Below, piece by piece: positions 5,966-8,840 of a stretch of DNA of 8,840 nucleotides; the first letter of the stretch is position 1, and every line of letters starts with the position of its first letter. This stretch comes from an uncultured Campylobacter sp. GTDB lineage: Bacteria > Campylobacterota > Campylobacteria > Campylobacterales > Campylobacteraceae. Location: NCBI RefSeq assembly GCF_938040115.1, contig NZ_CALHXD010000175.1, positions 1 to 8,840 on the forward strand, read 5' to 3'. The notes below the pieces were generated by a model, which was given only the letters and a program-made list of their open reading frames with translations, was not told the origin of the DNA and did no database searches. Position numbers and translations under genes: made by a program.

Positions 5966-6190
5966 ATGGGTCCAAGCGTCCAACAATTGCTTATTATTTT
6001 ACTTATCGTGGTCTTGCTTTTTGGAGCGAAAAAGATCCCCGAGCTCGCAAAAGGCCTAGGTAAGGGAATAAAGAGCTTCAAATCGGAAATGGAAGACGAT
6101 AAAAAAACCGAAAACGTAGAAAAAGTAGAAGAGAAAAAAGAAGAAACCGCAACTGCCGCAAAGACCGAAGATACGGCTAAAAACGCGTAA
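5966..6190 (+). CDS. tatA: Twin-arginine translocase subunit TatA
   Basis: Small pore-forming subunit of the Tat pathway, which exports folded proteins across the inner membrane. The 74-aa protein has the classic layout: a short periplasmic N-terminus (MGPSVQQ), one membrane helix at about residues 8-20, the FGAKKIPELAKGLGKGIKSFK hinge and amphipathic helix (19-39), and a charged Lys/Glu-rich cytoplasmic tail. The FG pair at 19-20 and the following lysine-proline pattern are diagnostic of TatA/TatE. TatB is less likely, since the protein is short and TatB usually has a longer cytoplasmic part. Start and translation are well supported by AAGGAG (5955-5960) 5 nt before the ATG. tatB and tatC are not in the window. 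argS follows after 9 bp. Confidence 0.95.
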   Translation: MGPSVQQLLIILLIVVLLFGAKKIPELAKGLGKGIKSFKSEMEDDKKTENVEKVEEKKEETATAAKTEDTAKNA

Positions 6191-6193
6191 GGA
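6189..6193 (+). promoter_or_regulatory. Shine-Dalgarno supporting the argS TTG start
   Basis: AAGGA overlaps the last two bases of the tatA stop codon and lies 6 nt before the TTG at 6200. This supports the non-ATG start and close coupling to tatA. Confidence 0.65.
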
Positions 6194-6199
6194 AAGGCG

Positions 6200-7786
6200 T
6201 TGAAAAAAAGCGTAATAAACGAGATAAAAGGCGCCGCAAGCTTTGACTTTGCGCTGGAAAAGCCAAAAGATAAGGGCTTGGCGCACTACGCTATGCCTAC
6301 TTTTAGCCTAGCAAAACAGCTCAAAAAATCCCCAGTAGCCATCGCTGCCGAGATAGCGTCTAAATTTGAAAATAGCGAAGTTTTTGAGGCTACGGCGCTA
6401 AACGGATATATAAATTTTAAACTAAAGCCTGCATTTTTGGATAAGTTTGCTTCAGCTAGCCTTGCAAATCCGAACGAGTTCGCAAAAGGCGGCGCAACTA
6501 GCGGCGAGAAAATTTTACTCGAGTACGTCAGCGCAAACCCGACCGGCCCGCTTCACATCGGGCATGTTAGAGGCGCAGTTTTTGGCGATACGCTAGCTCG
6601 CGTTGGGCTTCATATCGGCGAAAATATCTCGACTGAATACTACATCAACGACGCAGGCAATCAAATCGAGCTTCTAGGTACGTCTATTTCGCTTTGGGCG
6701 CGCGAAAATCTGTTCGGCGAGAGCGTGGCGTATCCGGAGAAATTTTATCGAGGCGACTACATCGAGCCTATCGCAAAAGAGGCGCTAGAAAAATTCGGCA
6801 AAGAGATATTTTATGACGAGAGTCGAAATTTCGAGTTGGCCGAGTTTGGCAAGGATAAAGTGCTTGTTTTGATCAAGCAAAATTTAGCCGACGCGCAAAT
6901 TTTCATCGATAACTGGGCTAGCGAAAAGAGCTACTACGACAAGCTTCCGCTCACGCTAGATCGCCTAAAAAACGAGAACGGCATCTATGAGAGCGAGGGT
7001 AAAATCTGGCTAAAATCAAGCGAAGTCGGCGACGAAAAGGACCGCGTCATCGTGCGCGAAGACGGTCGCGGCACCTATCTGGCCGGCGACGTCGTGTATC
7101 ACGACGATAAATTTAGGCGCGGATTTGATCGCTGTATCAACATCTGGGGCGCCGATCACCACGGCTATATCGCGCGTATGAAGGCGGCGCTACATCTGCT
7201 TGGATACGACGAAAATCGCCTTGAAATCATACTTTCGCAGATGGTGAGCCTGCTAAAAGACGGCGAAGCCTACAAGATGAGCAAGCGCGCGGGCAACGTC
7301 GTGCTGATGAGCGACGTGGTCGAGGAGATCGGCTATGAGGCGCTTAGATTTATGTTTCTTAGCAAGCGCTGCGACACGCACCTGGAGTTTGACGTGGACG
7401 AGCTAAAGCGCGAGGATAGCTCAAACCCGATATTTTACATCAACTACGCACATGCAAGGATCAATCAAATTTTTGCAAAAGCCGGCAAAAACGTCGCCGA
7501 TATTGCGGGCGTGAAATTTGCAAATTTAAACGAAGACGGCAAAAATTTGCTATTTGAAGCGCTTACGCTAAACGATGTTTTAGTCGATAGCTTTAACACG
7601 CGCGCGGTAAATAAAATTTGCGACTATCTAAAGAGCCTGGCTGCGAATTTTCATAAATTTTACAACGAAAATCGCGTCGTAGGCAGCGAGAACGAAGACG
7701 AGCTTTTAAAGCTTTTCGCCGTCGTCGCGCTCTCGATAAAAACGGCTCTAGGGCTAATGGGTATCGCCGCAAAAGACAAGATGTAG
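6200..7786 (+). CDS. argS: Arginyl-tRNA synthetase
   Basis: Class I aminoacyl-tRNA synthetase that charges tRNA-Arg with arginine using ATP. The 528-aa protein has the ArgRS N-terminal additional domain (about residues 1-100). The signature EYVSANPTGPLHIGHVRG contains HIGH at 119-122, followed by YYINDAGNQI. The catalytic core continues with TYLAGDVVYH and NIWGADHHGY, and a complete KMSKR loop begins at K359. The helical DALR anticodon-binding domain fills the C-terminus, ending in ALGLMGIAAKDKM. Length matches Campylobacter ArgRS (about 530 aa). The start is TTG at 6200, 9 bp after tatA, with a well-placed Shine-Dalgarno; residue 1 then sits at the normal family N-terminus. It is the last gene of the fliR-chePep-gmk-tatA-argS run, since a strong hairpin begins 20 bp after its stop. 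Confidence 0.97.
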   Translation: MKKSVINEIKGAASFDFALEKPKDKGLAHYAMPTFSLAKQLKKSPVAIAAEIASKFENSEVFEATALNGYINFKLKPAFLDKFASASLANPNEFAKGGATSGEKILLEYVSANPTGPLHIGHVRGAVFGDTLARVGLHIGENISTEYYINDAGNQIELLGTSISLWARENLFGESVAYPEKFYRGDYIEPIAKEALEKFGKEIFYDESRNFELAEFGKDKVLVLIKQNLADAQIFIDNWASEKSYYDKLPLTLDRLKNENGIYESEGKIWLKSSEVGDEKDRVIVREDGRGTYLAGDVVYHDDKFRRGFDRCINIWGADHHGYIARMKAALHLLGYDENRLEIILSQMVSLLKDGEAYKMSKRAGNVVLMSDVVEEIGYEALRFMFLSKRCDTHLEFDVDELKREDSSNPIFYINYAHARINQIFAKAGKNVADIAGVKFANLNEDGKNLLFEALTLNDVLVDSFNTRAVNKICDYLKSLAANFHKFYNENRVVGSENEDELLKLFAVVALSIKTALGLMGIAAKDKM

Positions 7787-7806
7787 AGTCGAATTTGAAT
7801 AAATTT

Positions 7807-7828
7807 AGAAGCGCCAAGCGGCGCTTCT
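7807..7828 (+). terminator. Hairpin terminator candidate after argS
   Basis: A perfect 9-bp stem, AGAAGCGCC (7807-7815) with GGCGCTTCT (7820-7828), closes an AAGC tetraloop. It starts 20 bp after the argS stop. The tail is CGTTTAAAA, so the U-tract is short and readthrough into the downstream gene is possible. It is the most stable-looking hairpin I found in the window. Confidence 0.6.
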
Positions 7829-7854
7829 CGTTTAAAAACAACCACTTAAAATCC

Positions 7855-8202
7855 ATGAATATTTCTAAAATTTCCGCCGCATTTTTCTTTATATTTTTGA
7901 TAGCCATAGAGTATCTCGCCCTCACGCCCGCGCAGATAAAACTCATCGAAAACAGCTGGGATAAGGCAAATCATTTCATCGCTTTTGCCGCGCTTTACGT
8001 TACTTTGCATTTTGGCTTTTCTAGGTTAAATTTGGGCGCAAAGGTTGCTATTTTGCTAGCTTACGGCATCCAGATAGAAGTAGCGCAGTCGTTTGTGCCG
8101 GGCCGCTATTTTAGTCTGTTAGATATCGTTGCAGACGGCATCGGTATAGTTTTTGGGATCTTGGCGGCGAGAATTTTGAACGGATTTAAGGCGAGATTTT
8201 AA
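7855..8202 (+). CDS. VanZ-family small membrane protein
   Basis: A 115-aa protein with three or four membrane segments (about residues 6-24, 39-55, 62-76 and 88-110). It carries the VanZ-like pattern: WDKANHFIAF (35-44) near the second helix, then IEVAQSFVPGR (74-84) and SLLDIVADGIGIVFG (87-101) with conserved E75, Q78, R84, D90 and D94. VanZ is known from teicoplanin resistance clusters, but most chromosomal members have no known role, and nothing here indicates resistance. I chose the ATG at 7855. The frame is open back to a TTG at 7795, but that start would place the argS hairpin inside the coding sequence and add an unlikely basic N-terminal extension. The Shine-Dalgarno upstream of 7855 is poor and no promoter is clear, so readthrough from argS may be the source of expression. 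Confidence 0.82.
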   Translation: MNISKISAAFFFIFLIAIEYLALTPAQIKLIENSWDKANHFIAFAALYVTLHFGFSRLNLGAKVAILLAYGIQIEVAQSFVPGRYFSLLDIVADGIGIVFGILAARILNGFKARF

Positions 8203-8430
8203 ATTTAAGACTCCAAATTTGACTAGCGCGAGATTTTTATACCGCACCGTTTTGCCTGGTGTAAATTTAGCATCAAATTTGCAGGCTCAAATTTAAACTA
8301 GCCCGCGGAGTAAAACGATAAATTTATAAATAGTCGCTAAAATATGCCCTAAATTTAGCAGCAAAAGGCAAGAAAAGAGCGCAATCCGCAGCTAAATTTA
8401 AGCAAAAAATCCAAAACGAAAGAGTAAAAA
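8203..8430. other. AAATTT-rich spacer upstream of the metallopeptidase
   Basis: This 228-bp gap holds no gene I can support. It contains seven AAATTT palindromes (starting at 8215, 8263, 8275, 8289, 8320, 8351 and 8394), plus one at 8201 overlapping the vanZ stop. A 10-bp direct repeat GCGAGATTTT occurs at 8191-8200 and 8228-8237. No strong hairpin terminator is visible after the VanZ-family gene. Confidence 0.5.
8338..8343 (+). promoter_or_regulatory. Weak candidate -10 box for the metallopeptidase gene
   Basis: TAAAAT in GCTAAAATATG lies 88 bp upstream of the ATG at 8431; TATAAA at 8325-8330 is an alternative. Either would drive the downstream gene, but such matches are frequent in this AT-rich spacer. 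Confidence 0.25.
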
Positions 8431-8840
8431 ATGAAATGGCAAGACAGCAGACGAAGCGACAACGTCGAGGATAGACGGCAAAACAGCGTAAACAGCATGG
8501 GTTCGCTGGGTGCGCTCATACCGATTATCAGATTTTTGCTGGGCTCAAACATTGGCCGCGTGGTGCTAGTTATCGGCGCAGTGGCGTATTTTATGGGCTT
8601 TAACCCTCTAGCGCTACTTGAGGGCGGCGGCGCCGGCACTCAAAGGGCGGCATTAGATAGCCCGCAGGAGAAAGAAAAGGTCGCCTTCGTCTCGGCGGTA
8701 TTGGCGCAGACCGAGGACGTGTGGAGCAAGGTGTTTAAGGCGGGTGGCGCGCAGTACAAGGAGCCTAGTTTGGTACTTTTTAGAGACGCGGTCTCTAGCG
8801 CGTGCGGCATGGCGAGCTCGCAGACGGGGCCTTTTTACTG
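8431..8840 (+). CDS. ypfJ: Neutral zinc metallopeptidase, YpfJ family (3' partial)
   Basis: The frame opens at ATG 8431 and remains open to the window edge (136 complete codons plus TG). The N-terminus MKWQDSRRSDNVEDRR is the highly conserved opening of the YpfJ/putative neutral zinc metallopeptidase family. A single membrane anchor follows at about residues 41-57 (IGRVVLVIGAVAYFMGF), then a linker. The start of the catalytic domain is visible: AFVSAVLAQTEDVWSKVF (about 84-101) and the conserved SACGMASSQTGPFY at the edge. The zinc-binding HExxH would be further downstream and cannot be checked here. The biological substrate of the family is not established. The start is supported by the conserved N-terminus; the upstream GAAAGAG is only a weak ribosome binding site. 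The gene probably has its own promoter in the preceding spacer. Confidence 0.92.
   Translation, partial: MKWQDSRRSDNVEDRRQNSVNSMGSLGALIPIIRFLLGSNIGRVVLVIGAVAYFMGFNPLALLEGGGAGTQRAALDSPQEKEKVAFVSAVLAQTEDVWSKVFKAGGAQYKEPSLVLFRDAVSSACGMASSQTGPFY

Noticed and set aside
7795..7797. TTG at 7795 as the start of the VanZ-family gene
   Set aside because: It gives an untypical basic extension over the argS hairpin. The ATG at 7855 places the first membrane helix at the usual N-terminal position.
8228..8237. 10-bp direct repeat GCGAGATTTT with 8191-8200 as a mobile-element footprint
   Set aside because: No transposase, terminal inverted repeats or inserted gene lies between the copies; the short repeat is likely chance.
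1..8840. CRISPR array, insertion sequence, prophage or defence island
   Set aside because: No spaced repeats, transposase, integrase or phage-like genes were found; apart from the two spacers the window is conserved core genome.

Overview
The window reads as the chromosome of a Campylobacter species (Campylobacterota, formerly Epsilonproteobacteria). The gene order rpsB, tsf, ABC ATPase, fliR, acidic protein, gmk, tatA, argS is, from memory, the order seen in reverse in C. jejuni (Cj1182c to Cj1175c). Its last four genes match the H. pylori block HP0322 to HP0319. The base composition is clearly richer in G+C than C. jejuni, so I infer one of the oral, higher-GC species (showae, rectus, curvus or gracilis type), without certainty. 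All genes lie on the + strand.

Region 1 (1-2471) is a translation cluster. It holds a 5'-truncated rpsB, tsf overlapping it by one base, and 4 bp later an orphan LolD-like ABC ATPase. A 429-bp spacer follows (2472-2900). It has a terminator-like hairpin at its left end, a consensus -10 box at 2757-2762, and a striking density of the palindrome AAATTT.

Region 2 (2901-7786) is a second, tightly spaced cluster: fliR (flagellar export gate), a 529-aa highly acidic protein that I identify as the ChePep orthologue, gmk, tatA and argS. ChePep is a chemotaxis and flagellar-pole protein of this phylum, so the cluster starts with two motility genes and runs into housekeeping genes. gmk and argS start with TTG, and fliR and chePep with GTG. 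A perfect 9-bp stem hairpin follows argS.

Region 3 (7855-8840) holds a small VanZ-family membrane protein, a second AAATTT-rich spacer, and the start of a YpfJ-type neutral zinc metallopeptidase that runs off the end.

There is no mobile element, CRISPR array, tRNA or rRNA. The most interesting points are the degenerate receiver domain and internal repeats of ChePep, the extreme AAATTT density in the two spacers (AAATTT fits RAATTY, the methylation motif tied to DNA uptake in C. jejuni), and a roughly 50-residue insertion plus a CxxC motif in EF-Ts. No wholly new system is evident; the least characterised component is ChePep.
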